Notes under the pieces: generated by a model
Told to the model about the DNA's origin: nothing
What the model saw: only the letters and a program-made list of their open reading frames with translations
Databases searched by the model: none
DNA from: Nemopilema nomurai
Lineage: Eukaryota; Cnidaria; Scyphozoa; Rhizostomeae; Rhizostomatidae
Assembly (NCBI GenBank): GCA_003864495.1
Contig: ML133471.1
Coordinates: forward strand, 3,098,257-3,162,256
Reading direction: 5' to 3'
Length of the DNA stretch: 64,000 nt
In this document: one piece after another, positions 1-11,445 of the stretch
Numbering within the stretch: position 1 is the first letter of the stretch
Layout: every line of letters starts with the position of its first letter
Translations under genes and position numbers: made by a program

Positions 1-3000
1 CCCATAAAAGCGTTTGTTGACGGAAGTGCCTGTGTACTGTTGGATGTTAAACTCCTCCAACAGGCAAAGCTGGTCAGAACAATGACTAAAAACGGCTCCA
101 TATCAAATGCAAGATGAAAATTCAAAAATGAAGCACGAAAAGTCACACGAAGAAAGAGACGCAATTTGTGGAGACAAATCAACGAATCTTCTCTGTTAGT
201 GACATAGGAAATGCTGTACAATAAGAATCTAATCTTGGATCAAGGGTGATTCAATTGTTAGAATAAGTTACTAATATCCAGAGCATCAAGAGAAAAAAGT
301 ATGTATGCAGACGTCACTACAGCAAATATAGAGGCAGGAAAGATGTGGTTCTCATATTTTGGGCTGGAGAGATTCACAATTGGTGTCCTGGCGGTACACT
401 TAAAAAAGCATTACAAGTTGGTGTCCAAGTTGTGACATTACAGCTAAGAGACCGAATTAGAGTATTCTTGCCAGTGGAAATGGGTAACATCTTCCAAAAA
501 CATGGCCACTGAGACAAAGCTTTGAGAAACATAAATGATGAGGCGACAGGTTAAAAGGTACATGCAGATTAGGAGACATTTTACGAAGTTGTGATCCTTA
601 CCACCACTGATTTCATATCAAAATGGAGGTCTTGCTCAGAAGACGTACTTCAAAATGGGAAACTATGCATAAGGCTAGCCATAATTTTGATGGATGCGAT
701 GTAACAATCAAAAGGGATGCCTTATCAGCATTAGTAAGTTGCCTAGGCCTAGGCCGCATTTATAAAAAGTAAACCGCAACTGGGATGCCCAAAAACTAGG
801 TCGCTCATCTGTAGTATGTAGAGGCAGAGTCTTTGGGAAAAGAGGAACAAGTTCAAATGAAGGCGACGAGAACCCGACTATTACAGCGGCAGTTTGCTTC
901 AAGCCGCCCAATTTCGGTATGTGCGATTCTATTAAATTCTACATATGCGTTAGTTCTTATCGCCCTTACAGGACAGAAAACTGTCTACCAGGCTTTGAAA
1001 AATTCATTGAAGTTGAAGTGAATTAACAGCGCTGCTGCATTTCAACTGACGGTCATTGACTTTTCCAAACCTCTTTTCCTGTAATTTTCCAGCAGCAACT
1101 TGGAGATTTCTCACCATGATTTCCTCTCTGGAGCTCCACGTTGATGATGCACCTTCAATCTTTATTATTCGACTGATCAGGATTCGTTTCAATCTATAAT
1201 CCAATGTAATCATGCGCAACTTAGGAAATGCGCAACAATGCAGGGTGTAGCCTTACGTCTTGCTTTCGAATTGAGGCAATCCAACAGAAATTGCAACGAA
1301 TATGCTTGCTTTTATATCTTTGATTAATCTGACGTAAAATCTGACGTGATTTTTATGACGTAATAACGTTCACCCTCCTGAAGACTGTCCCCGCCCTTCT
1401 CTTTTGCATATGTCCCCTGCTCATACTGAACCAAACTCTCTGCTTCGTTCAGACTTACCTTCTCGGTTTCAATACAGCCAACTCTGTTCCATTTTCGCGT
1501 CTCTTTGGAGTGTGCAGCCCTCTTGCCCCCTCAACAAATTTTTGAATCGATAGATAAAGCAGATAGCTATATGAAAATGCATAATTTCTCTTATAGATTT
1601 ATGAAGGCTTGCGCTATACAACACTTATCAAGAGTGAAGGGCTATTGCAGCTTGTGCAAAGAGCAAGTTATAGCAGGTGTCTCAATGTTTTTGGCAGTGT
1701 ATGTTCTATCAAGTGTTTTTGTGCAGCTCTATCATCGCATAATAAAGAGAGGCGACACACACTAGATTCTCGTGTTGCGTGGAATGATAGTCAATGGTGG
1801 CATTTACAGACAAAAGCTCAGAAAATGAAACAATGGTATCTCAAAAAGACGACGTAGTGCATCTCTTCTTGTGTGTGCCTTGAGTGAACATTTTTTCAAA
1901 GAAACCCAACTCAAGAAATATTTGTTGAGGAATTTATTTTGCTGACACTTCGCATTTTGCGTTTACACGCGTTGAAATTGACTCATTGTTGTGTATTAAT
2001 TCATAGTTGATTGTTAACTCTTACAAGCTTGAGTTAGTTAAAAACATCTGCTCGCTATGCATCTGTACTCTTGTTTCAAAGCCTTAGACATGATCCTTGC
2101 TCAACTTGGCCTAATGTTTTCTGTCGAAGTGCAGTTGCTAATCATCTTCCACTCTCTTGAATGCCTCATTAGTCAGCTCTTCCGCAATGATATGCTCTGT
2201 ACAGTTCTGGTTTTGTTCCAGATGAATTCACGCATCTTGCAGGTTTTAATCCTGCGCATTTATGTACGAAGCGAATTCTGTCAAAAGTTTGTTCGCCACG
2301 ATTTTCCAAACATGAATAGACCATGACAGGTAACGAGAAGAAGTTTGAATCCTCGTTTAGAATACTTTGAAAAAGAGGAGAGTATAGCGATTTCAAACAA
2401 GTATGGAAACTTTTAACGTATAGAAGTTTAGAATAAGCATGGAATTCTTAAGAACGATTAGACTTTTAAAAAAAGTAGCAATGTACTATCCTTGTTTTTT
2501 AAAACGAGAAAAATATGGAAAATTATTTAGTTATAACTATTGGAAATTTCAAGCAAGTTTGCAGAAAATTTGAGAAGTACAAAAATTTGATTGAAAGTAT
2601 TTTTGTCAGCATTAGCACTCCATATTTTTGTCAGCATTAGCACTGCTCAAAAAATAAAAAAAGAGCTAGAACATCCTCCGCTTCAGATGAGAAATTTGAA
2701 GAAAAATTCAAATTTTGAAATTAGAATTTGAGTATTCTTTACATATGATGTGTCAGGCAGGAAACATTACTCGACATTGCCATTGGCACAAAGTTATGTA
2801 AGTGAATTGCTTTTAACAACAGACTGTTGTTAACAATTTAACAATGTGATTACACAATATTGCGACTTCCTTAACGGAGATTTTCACAAGCACTCAACTA
2901 CTGTACCAAAATTCTCTTGACAAAAAAATTAAACGAGTTTCTCCATAAAAAATAGCTTTGCTTTATAATAATTGTTTTATATTCAACCTATACCGAGTAA

Positions 3001-3080
3001 ATCGCCTTAGCAACTCGACCAAGTTTTTCCCCGATCGTTTTCTGGTCAAAATCTCGTAGAAAGCTTTCTAGAATGCGGAG
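1..3080. other. AT-rich DNA with no confident gene
   Basis: Short ORFs occur on both strands, none with a recognisable domain or a convincing splice context. A + strand open stretch of about 80 codons (roughly 265-514) has a coding-like look but no start, splice site or known motif. A 22-bp segment is tandemly duplicated near 2600-2646. I see no other structure. Confidence 0.4.
2600..2646 (+). repeat. Short tandem duplication, two copies
   Basis: A segment starting with tatttttgtcagcattagca occurs twice with only a few bases between the copies. It looks like a simple local duplication. Confidence 0.75.
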
Positions 3081-3090
3081 ACTTAACTAG

Positions 3091-3962
3091 TGAACACTCT
3101 AATTAACGGACAATACTTTTTGCACAAAATAATCAATTTGGCATTTTACTTTCCAATTAGCGGATAGTATAAAAACTTAGGAGCCAGCGAATGAAAAACT
3201 GAGGCGAATGAATATTCAGTCGAATATTTAGTTCAAACACTTAGACACTTGCCAATCTAGTTATTTTTGTATAGCTTTGAGCTTCTTTACAGCCCAGTAT
3301 ACTCATTTTTCGTGTCCATGGAAGTGGTAAATGTCGAGGTGTCCATGAAACGTGCACTTCGGTTTCTGAAATGAACTCCAAGGAAGGAGGAACTTCAGTA
3401 GCAAAATGTGTTGGTGAATATCTCCGTAAAGAATCTGGAGTAGAAGATGTAAAAGAGGTTTCATCTGATGACAGTGACAAAGATGATGAAAATGCTGACG
3501 TGGAAGAAAAGATTACCACATGCGAAGCACTGGAAATGATTGTTATATAGATAAACTTGGAAGAGCTTCTTTGTCCTCACTTAAAGAGAGACTAGAAAAT
3601 ATTCGTGTCAACAGCAAAAACAACAGTCAATTAAGGACTTCTTTAAATAAGTAAACATACAGTGTGGTAAACAAACATTTGCTTGCAAATTTTCAGCTCG
3701 TTAGTTGATGTTATATATGATGTTGATATTCATTCTTGTTGTAAAAAAGTTTTCTTACGTTCAATTTGAATTTTTTCTTTTCTTTTTTAAGTGTCTAGGT
3801 TCAACCCGATAGCCATAATTACCCAGATTACACGTTTACACCTTTTAAATACAGAAACTCCGGTCTATTTTCAAATTCGAGACTTTGAAACATTGCAAAA
3901 CTTTCCAAAAGGCGGACACCTCGCCCTTGCCCCGACGGTGTCCGCTAATCAGAGGGTATACG
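3091..3962 (+). mobile_element. Decayed pogo/Tigger-like DNA transposon fragment
   Basis: The segment holds the broken C-terminus of a transposase, described separately. It is flanked by sequence typical of pogo/Tigger ends. On the left (about 3091-3170) are ctaattaacggacaatac and ccaattagcggatag. On the right (about 3909-3962) are ggcggacacct and ggtgtccgctaatcagaggg. The text 'gcggacacc' facing 'ggtgtccgc' is the kind of terminal and subterminal repeat seen in this superfamily. The exact ends and a TA target duplication are not resolved, and most of the transposase is missing. The family assignment rests on the C-terminal signature plus these ends. Confidence 0.55.
3281..3650 (+). pseudogene. 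Tigger/pogo transposase C-terminus, frameshifted, with PIP-box tail
   Basis: An open frame from 3281 to the TAG at 3548-3550 encodes an acidic stretch (VSSDDSDKDDENADVEEKI) followed by TTCEALEMI. The sense continues in a second frame from 3544 (YIDKLGRASLSSLKERLENI), then in a third frame from 3621 as QQSIKDFFK followed by a stop. In pogo/Tigger transposases the region after the DDE catalytic core is acidic, then helical, and ends in a PCNA-binding PIP-box of the form QxxIxDFF. The order here matches that. Two frameshifts are needed, so this is a dead copy. No catalytic residues are present in the remnant. Family knowledge supports the name; the frames and motif are read directly. Confidence 0.55.
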
Positions 3963-4197
3963 GTAGGATAAAAAAAAGGTTAAGAACATCAAGGCTCGGC
4001 AATGACTATTTGGTTCTTATGAAAATAATGTACATTTTCCACAACGAGCTTGTGGGAGGGTCGTTCCCTTTTGATTACAAATTGTTTCAGTTCTTTGCTT
4101 TGTAACTTTCAGCGTTCGATGTTGGGCTCCCCCCATTTATTCTTTCTTTTGCTCGTGGTTTTGGTCTGAGGTATAAATTGAATTCGGCCGTTATATA
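3963..4197. other. Short unassigned spacer
   Basis: AT-rich spacer between the pogo/Tigger relic and the next inverted-repeat element. An ORF that begins upstream at 3791 and runs to 4105 crosses from the relic into it and looks accidental. Confidence 0.4.
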
Positions 4198-4602
4198 TAC
4201 ACACTTTTTTTAAAAGAACACCCAATTTCTTTCCGAGCCTCAATATTCTAAAAAAATTTCGATGTTGATCCTAAGATTATTCTTAAATTAATCTTGCTCA
4301 GCACAAGGTGTAAATTTGCCTGAAGATTATAGAAAAATATTAAATCAGTTTGATGTGTTGCTTCATCAGAAATTTCAACAAGAACAAACATACTTATATT
4401 AAATGTGTATAATGTACATAGCGACAAAGTGACCGTTGTTTTGCTTTGGGGATAAAACTCCGATTAAGACGATTCTGATTAAGGAGAAATTTTAGTCTTG
4501 ATAAAGGTTGAGCCTGGCAGTATTTTTAAAGTATTCTTAAGTTTTAGCAATTTTGAGCCTCAATATTTTTAAAGACTCTGCTCTTTTATAAAAAAGTGTG
4601 CA
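4198..4602. mobile_element. Inverted-repeat element (MITE-like) ending ACACACTTTTTTT
   Basis: The left end reads acacactttttttaaaaga and the right end reads ctcttttataaaaaagtgtg, an imperfect inverted pair about 400 bp apart. The phrase gagcctcaatatt occurs near both ends. A partial copy in the opposite orientation lies at about 57596-57722. There is no coding content, so I call it a non-autonomous element. The target duplication is not clear. Confidence 0.45.
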
Positions 4603-4680
4603 TTTACCATCGCATTTATAAACTTCAGTAAGTGCCCCCAGTATACTCATGGCCGCATATTGCCCCCGTGTCAGCGGAAG

Positions 4681-4752
4681 GCGAGCGCTACGGCCTCTGG
4701 GAGGTATAAAACATCCCTGATTTAGGGATTTATCCACCCAATGAAAACCTCG
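4681..4752 (+). repeat. Dispersed ~70-bp block, inverted copy at 12027-12092
   Basis: The core is ccctgatttagggatttatc followed by cacccaatgaaaacctcg. Its near-identical reverse complement lies at 12027-12092, while the sequence outside the block differs. The family of the repeat is not recognised. Confidence 0.6.
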
Positions 4753-5306
4753 TATCTTAAAATCTTCTGTGCCAATAGGAGGCCAGACATTCCCAAGTTT
4801 GTTCATTTAACAGCATTTGCCAATGAGACACCGAAACAATCTTTCACTCAGTTACTCAATTGCGGTTCGTATGAACTGAAACAATCAACACAGACGAAGA
4901 AAATGTTGTGCATCCCACTGCAGTTAACCATGACGAAGCGGCGATACAAGTAACGCATCCTCCTTGGGTAAGTTGCAACGGCCTAAGATTTTGTTTCGAA
5001 AAACCTTTTTAAGGATATGAATTCTCAACTTGTATTTTTATATTTTTGGTGGAATTGTTTATGAGGTCCTTTTCTAGTGGTAATCCTGTAATTTTTTCTA
5101 AATCACCTTGAAAGCAATATCGTATTCAATAGCAGTAAAATTTTGACTAAAAACGTCATCCTGTAGCTCTTGTGCGATTTTTCCAGGAAGATGTTATTAG
5201 AAACTACATTATACGTGAAAACTGCAAGCTTTCCATCCAAGTACGCTAAAGTGTCAGTTTCCAGCAGGAATACCCTGAACACGAATGTACTGATTCCAGA
5301 GGTGAG
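4741..5306 (+). pseudogene. Possible broken exon pair, unknown product
   Basis: An ORF starts at ATG 4741 and stops at 4951-4953. A +1 shifted frame remains open to a perfect donor at 4968 (TTGG|GTAAGT) and ends ...IQVTHPPW. A second segment follows a good acceptor (tttttccag at 5186) and in phase reads EDVIRNYIIRENCKLSIQVR before a TAA; it approaches another donor near 5307 (CCAGAG|GTGAGA). Splice sites and coding-like text without one intact frame suggest a decayed gene or retro-copy. The start ATG lies inside a dispersed repeat, which weakens it. I do not recognise the product. Confidence 0.2.
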
Positions 5307-5309
5307 AAA

Positions 5310-6560
5310 GAATTTCGTTGTCCAACGCAAATTTGGTATTTTTTGCACTAGTGATGTTTTAAACAAAATGGTCTCCATTAACAATTTGAATTGCAGTACA
5401 TTTTTTATTCCAATAAGCTGCCTCTAAGATGCTTTGATAAATAACAAATAGAAATAAGCCAATTTTTTACCCTTTCAGTGTTACACATAGCTGGAAATTC
5501 TTGTACCTAAATTGGGCAAATAATGGTCACTCACCCTGACACAGCATTGAATAAATATTTCCATCTATTTGTTTATTTTTAGCGCATTGCTTATTGCATT
5601 CACAAACAAGACAAAATCAGATGATTTCCGAAGTCGGATGATTGCAGGAAAACCTGAAAGAATCTCATTTTGATTAGAGTTTGAGATTATGATGGATGCT
5701 CTCATTTCCTCTTTTTTACAAATAATAATGAGGAAGCTATAACTCTTTTTCATTAAAAACTTAATGACTCAATCAATTTAATAATTAAAACTAATATATG
5801 AACACAAATATGTAATATACATCAATAAATTTATGATTATAATACCATACAATTTGTTGTTGATGATTATCAGCTATCAAAACGATCCTACTAAAGGGTT
5901 TGCTTTCTATTTCCTTATTCTGCCAAAAAGCCCTAAATACATGGTAGATGTACGCTCCAAACTATTTGAAGAATACTATTCAAGGCGCCTTAAGAGCACA
6001 AAACCTATTTAGAAAAAATTCGTGTATTTAAACTTAGAATTACCCTTTTGTTTCTCAGAAGCAAATTATAACTTGGTGGTTCCAGAAGAAAGTGGGTGCA
6101 TGAACACACTTTTAAGAGATAGCCAAGTCTGTTAATTGACGTCATGAAAAACAAGCCATTTCAGAACCCTGTTTTTCAAAGTGATGAATTTTTAGTTCAG
6201 GAAATTGTCAAAAGTAAATTCTATTCAACTTCCATAAAACCTAGGCACTATTTAATTTTGTTTCTAACTTTTCAAATTTAAGTAATAAAATTGGTAGGGC
6301 GGCAGAACTAAACAACTTTTTTAAGTGGTGAGGGAGATAAAAAGAGCTAAAAGCTAAATGAAATTACATTGGAGCAGAGAAAAAAGTTAATGGCATTTGC
6401 ATGGCATCATATGTTAGTTCTTTAGGATATAGTATTTTCAGCTGAATATATGAGCATATTTTAGTGAAACTAGAATAAAAGACTAATCTGAAAAAAACTG
6501 GCCTGTGACTTATTTGAACTCATTATAATCTTAGCTTAAAAATTCATTTAATTTACATAT
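5310..6560. other. AT-rich DNA, nothing recognised
   Basis: Only short, compositionally unconvincing ORFs are present. No repeat copies of the neighbouring array are visible until about 6565. Confidence 0.4.
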
Positions 6561-6564
6561 CCTG

Positions 6565-7920
6565 TCTATGTGAAACTATGAAATGGTGGAAAAACTTGTA
6601 CATTTCTGTTCTTCTTACTTTTTCAATGCAAATTTTCTTTTGGTTATTGAAGAACAGTGTTATTTGAAGGGTGTTATGTCAAGTGGACGACATGTGCCAA
6701 AATGAGGAACTGCAATGCCCAGTCTAAGTAAAACACTGAAACAAAAGATTTTTGTTTGTTACTTTTTCAAAGCATATTCTCTTTTGGTTATTCATTGATG
6801 TCTAATGAAGATCAGTGTGGTTTGTGGGATGTTATGGCGATTGGGCGACATGTGCCAAATTTTGGTACTGGAATGCCCAGTCTAAGTAAAACACTGAAAT
6901 GGAAGAAAACTTGCACCTTTTTGTTTGTCATGTTTTCAAATCATACTCTCTTTTGGTCATTCAGTGATGTCTAATGAAGATCAGTGTGGTTTGTGGGATG
7001 TTATGGCGATTGGGCAACATGTGCCAAATTTTGGTACTGGAATGCCCAGTCTAAGTAAAACACTGAAATGGCTGAAAACTTGCACCTTTTTGTCTGCCAT
7101 GTTTTCAAAGCATATTCTCTTTTGGTTATTTATCGATGTCTAACGAAGATCAGTGTGGTTTGTGGGATGTTATGGCCATTGGGCGAAATGTGCCAAATTT
7201 TGGTACTGGAATGCCCAGTCTAAGTTAAACACTGAAATGGAAGAAAACTGGCACCTTTTTGTTTGCCACGTTTTCAAATCATACTCTCTTTTGGTCATTC
7301 AGCGATGTCTAACGAAGATCAGTATGGTTTGTGGGATGTTATGGCGATTGGGCAACATATGCCAAATTTTGGTACTGGATTGCCCAGTCTAAGTTAAACA
7401 CTGAAATGGAAGAAAACTGGCACCTTTTTGTTTGGTGCTTTTAAAAAGCATATTCTCTTTTGGTTATTCATCGATGTCTAATGAAGATCAGTGTGGTTTG
7501 TGGGATGTTATGGCGATTGGGCAACATGTGCCAAATTTTGGTACTGGAATGCCCAGTCTAAGTAAAACACTGAAATGGCCGAAAACTTGCACCTTTTTGT
7601 CTGCCACGTTTTCAAATCATACTCTCTTTTGGTCATTCATCGATGTCTACTGAAGATCAGTGTGGTTTGTGGGATGTTATGGCGATTGGGCAACATGTGC
7701 CAAATTTTGGTACTGGAATGCCCAGTCTAAGTAAAACACTGAAATGGCCGAAAACTTGCACCTTTTTGTCTGCCATGTTTTCAAAGCATATTCTCTTTTG
7801 GTTATTCATCGATGTCTAATGAAGATCAGTGTGGTTTGTGAGATGTTATGGCAATTGGGCGAAATGTGCCAAATTTTGGTACTGGAATGCCCAGTCTAAG
7901 TAAAACACTGAAATGGAAGT
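6565..7920 (+). repeat. ~169-bp tandem array, left (direct) arm of inverted pair
   Basis: Seven well-conserved units have the core gatcagtgtggtttgtggga near 6809, 6978, 7147, 7317, 7487, 7656 and 7825, giving a period of 168-170 bp. A degenerate unit precedes them at about 6565-6730. Each unit also contains tttggtactggaatgcccag and aagtaaaacactgaaatgg. The last unit ends abruptly at about 7920; a weak half-unit (atgtccaagtttatgtgaag) trails at about 7938-7965. The short ORFs crossing these units, ending at nearly the same place in each, are a product of the repeat and not genes. Confidence 0.9.
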
Positions 7921-8707
7921 TTTAAATTTAGATTCGGCAATGTCCAAGTTTATGTGAAGCACTGAAAAAGTTTTGTACAGTAATATCCCGCAATCCCTTG
8001 TATAAGAAACGCAATGTTAATAAATTCTAGACTGGCGAAGACCTGAAAAAATGGGAAACTCGAAAATATTGGAATAAGTAGAATAATCTGTACTGGAATC
8101 ACCTACGTAGCAAGATCTGAAGGCTCAAGGGTTGCTTTCTAGATTATTGTGGCTTTATTCAGAGGGAACTTCCCGAATAGCTCTGAAATGATAGTGATAA
8201 ACCCGGTTGTAATATTCCCAGCCTTTCCTGCGCCAATGTCCTATACGCATTTGGGGTTCCCTTGGAAATTATCCGCAATGTACCTAAAATTTCCAAAATG
8301 AGCTTAGGTTGCCAATTGGAGAGAGAAGCAAGAAACCGATTAACGAAGCAAAGTAATTCATAAAAAAGACATAACGATAGGCATTTTATTTGACATCTGC
8401 TCTAATTCTGAGATTTTTTCTGTATTTTAGGGCTTCAACTATTTCGAAGGAAAGAAAATAAACGTAAAAAGATCCTAAAGAAAGAAACAGTGTTTCTTGT
8501 CCTACTAAAACCTCAATATCGAACAATATTAAGAATCACATTCCTCCTTAACTTCCATAACATTGGCTTCCTTATATCTCAGCATGAATTCTCTTTGAGG
8601 TGAAACAATGTAACTGAAAATGACATGGTACAAGATTATTGCATATAATAACTTCATATCTTTGCTTTTAGATAGCTTAACATTCAATGCTTTCCAAAAC
8701 AATATTC
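7921..8707. other. Spacer between the two inverted tandem arrays
   Basis: About 790 bp of AT-rich DNA with no open frame of note. Its left edge holds a weakly similar remnant of the 169-bp unit. In fold-back elements the spacer can carry genes; here I see none. Confidence 0.6.
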
Positions 8708-9945
8708 TTCCATTTCAGTGTTTTACTTAGACTGGGCATTCCAGTACCAAAATTTGGCACATGTTGCCCAATCCCATAACTTCCCACAAACCACACTGAT
8801 CTTTATTAGACATCGATGAATAACCAAAAGAGAATATGCTTTGAAAACGTGGCAAACAAAAATATGCAAGTTTTCGGCCATTTCAGTGTTTTACTTAGAC
8901 TGGGCATTCCAGTACCAAAATTTGGCACATGTTGCCCAATCGCCATAACTTCCCACAAACCACACTGATCTTTATTAGACATCGATGAATAACCAAAAGA
9001 GAATATGCTTTGAAAACGTGGCAAACAAAATATGCAAGTTTTCGGCCATTTCAGTGTTTTACTTAGACTGGGCATTCCAGTACCAAAATTTGGCACATGT
9101 CGCCCAATCGCCATAACATCCCACAAACCACACTGATCATCATTAGACAACAGGAATAACCAAAAGAGAATATGCTTTGAAAACGTGGCAAACAAAAAGG
9201 TGCCAGTTTTCTTCCATTTCAGTGTTTTACTTAGACTGGGCATTCCAGTACCAAAATTTGGCACATGTCGCCCAATCGCCATAACATCCCACAAACCACA
9301 CTGATCTTCGTTAGACATCGATGAATAACCAAAGAGAATATGCTTTGAAAACGTGGCAAACAAAAAGGTGCCAGTTTTCTTCTATTTCAGTGTTTTACTT
9401 AGACTGGGCATTCCAGTACCAAATTTGGCACATGTTGCCCAATCGCCATAACATCCCACAAACCACACTGATCTTCATTAGACATCGATGAATAACCAAA
9501 AGAGAGTATGATTTGAAAACGTGGCAAACAAAAAGGTGCAGTTTTCTTAAATTTCATGTTTTACTTAGACTGGGCATTCCAGTACCAAAATTTGGCACAT
9601 GTTGCCCAATCGCCATAACTTCCCACAAACCACACTGATCATTATTAGACATCGATGAATAACCAAAAGAGAATATGCTTTGAAAACGTGGCAAACAAAA
9701 AGGTGCCAGTTTTCTTCCATTTCAGTGTTTTACTTGGACTGGGCATTCCAGTACCAAAATTTGGCACATGTTGCCCAATCGCCATAACTTCCCACAAACC
9801 ACACTGATCTTCATTAGACATCGATGAATAACCAAAAGAGAATATGCTTTGAAAACGTGGCAAACAAAAAGGTACCAGTTTTCTTCCATTTCAGTGTTTT
9901 ACTTAGACTGGGCATTTCAGTACCTGAATTTGGAACATGTTTTGT
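8708..9945 (-). repeat. ~169-bp tandem array, right (inverted) arm
   Basis: Seven units of the same repeat as at 6565-7920 occur in reverse complement. The core cacaaaccacactgatc lies near 8786, 8957, 9124, 9293, 9463, 9626 and 9797, followed by a partial unit to about 9945. Unit-to-unit identity looks as high between arms as within an arm. A 185-codon - strand open frame (8806-9363) arises because some units are exactly 168 bp; it repeats the same 56-residue text and is rejected as a gene. Confidence 0.9.
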
Positions 9946-11049
9946 CCCCTTCTTCGCTTAACATGAAAGAGCCATATTTCTTCACAATGATCTTCCATAA
10001 GGAAATTTGCTCTAATCAATACTAAAAACAAATGTATCCATTTTATACCATTGTGCATAATTATTCTTGAAGTTAAGTGTTCAATTATTCATTAAAGAAT
10101 GCAGGAATGGAGTAGTCTGTATAGGGAAAGATCTTTTTCTGATTATTTTGTAAGGAAATTTTAATCAAAATAATTGTGAAAATTTGATGAGAAACAGCAA
10201 AAGGGGACAACAAAGATAACAAGAAATTCATAGGCTCTTTCAACCTTCTACTGAGTCTTTTTTGCTACGTTTCTAAAATACACAATGGTTCAATACACAA
10301 TGCATGCAATGGTTCATAATATTGGTAGGTTTTTTTAATTTGTGTGTTCAGTTTGTTATAGTTGGGATACAGGGATATGCTTTAGCTATTAGCACAACCT
10401 GCAAAGAATTTGGGTTAATCAAAAAAAGAGATATATTGAAAAATATCCACCAAAAAGTTGGTTCTGGGAATTTTGCTTTCTGTTCCCAAACTAATCACCA
10501 AATTTCTTTACTGCTGCTAGTTCATTGTAGAAATATTATGCAGATATTTGATACCCTTCCTATTAGGGGCGGCCTTTGAAGATATTGCTGTTATTAGTCT
10601 AATACCTCTTTTCTGAGGCATGAATTTTCTTTCAGGTGTGTTTTTTATTTATTGTGCACTGTTCTTGAAAGCAATGAAAAATTGCACCATTCTGCATTTG
10701 CAATGAGCTTTGTATCTAAAAGTCATTATAAGGGCATTTCCTATTTAAAAGAAAGGTGTGTCCAAAAACTCCATGTTGTTTTATTTGGGAAAGTAATACC
10801 ACTCCGGCAGCGCTACGCACCACCCCTGCTTCCTATTTACAGTCTAGTCAAAAAAGTGTCACTTATTTTGGCAATATAAAGCTAAAATGGAATATGTGCC
10901 AATAAAGAATAGAAAAACAATGGGAAATTGTCATTTGATACAGATATCTCTGGTGCAAGGTACATTGATTCAACACACTGGTGCCTGATTAAAGGCAACT
11001 ACAAATCAGAACAGCTGAAGAAATTTAAATTTGTATCCTCCCACGTTAT
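9946..11049. other. AT-rich intergenic DNA, nothing recognised
   Basis: Small ORFs at 10304-10579 and 10652-10879 lack domains or splice context. No repeat was noticed except short A/T runs. Confidence 0.4.
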
Positions 11050-11445
11050 ACACGCTTTTTTATAAGGAACCTACCACAAGGCCTAGTTCCAAAAGTTCCT
11101 TATTCGTAGACCTCAAGTCATCAGATTTTAGTAACAAAGTTTCTTAAAAGTCCTTAATTTTCACTGCACATCAATAAGCTGTACACTTAATAGAGAGAGG
11201 GGCGAGATAGAATATGCGGAAACTACTCCATAAAGCACTTGACACACAAATAGCAAACAATCTATGCGAGTATTGGCTGCAAATTAATGGAACGGGCTTT
11301 TTAGCCCTTGATGCTTTTTAGCCCTTGATGCTTGCAGTTATAAACAATTTTCAAATCGAAAAGTTCCTTAGGGATTTCGTTTTTTATATATTTCAGCCTT
11401 CTACATGTAGGTTCCTTATAAAGTGGTTCCTTATAAAAAGCGTGT
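11050..11445. mobile_element. ACACGC-family inverted-repeat element, copy A
   Basis: Terminal inverted repeats read acacgcttttttataaggaa at the left and ttccttataaaaagcgtgt at the right, about 396 bp end to end. Internal landmarks are aaggcctagttccaaaa, ttccttagggatttcgtttt and ctacatgtaggttccttata. The same landmarks recur at 18920-19358 and, reversed, at 57740-58005. There is no coding capacity. The flanks do not show an exact target duplication. Confidence 0.65.

Larger units (their letters stand above)
6565..9945. mobile_element. Fold-back-like structure: inverted arms of 169-bp tandem repeats
   Basis: The two arms, seven units each and in opposite orientation around a 0.8-kb spacer, could form a hairpin with stems over 1.2 kb. 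Drosophila FB and sea-urchin TU elements have long inverted repeats built from tandem units, which is the closest known architecture. Neither a target-site duplication nor a transposase is visible, so a simple inverted duplication of a satellite is an equal alternative. The arrangement is directly seen; the mobile nature is inferred. Confidence 0.4.

Noticed and set aside
265..514. 80-codon open stretch with coding-like text (KYRGRKDVVLIFWAGEIHNW)
   Set aside because: There is no start codon, splice site or recognised family. Open stretches of this length are expected by chance in a window of this size.
8806..9363. 185-codon - strand ORF, and similar 72-79-codon ORFs at 6756-7653 and 9645-9863
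   Set aside because: They are translations of the 169-bp tandem unit. The long one exists only because some units are 168 bp, and the text repeats exactly with no start, stop or splice logic.
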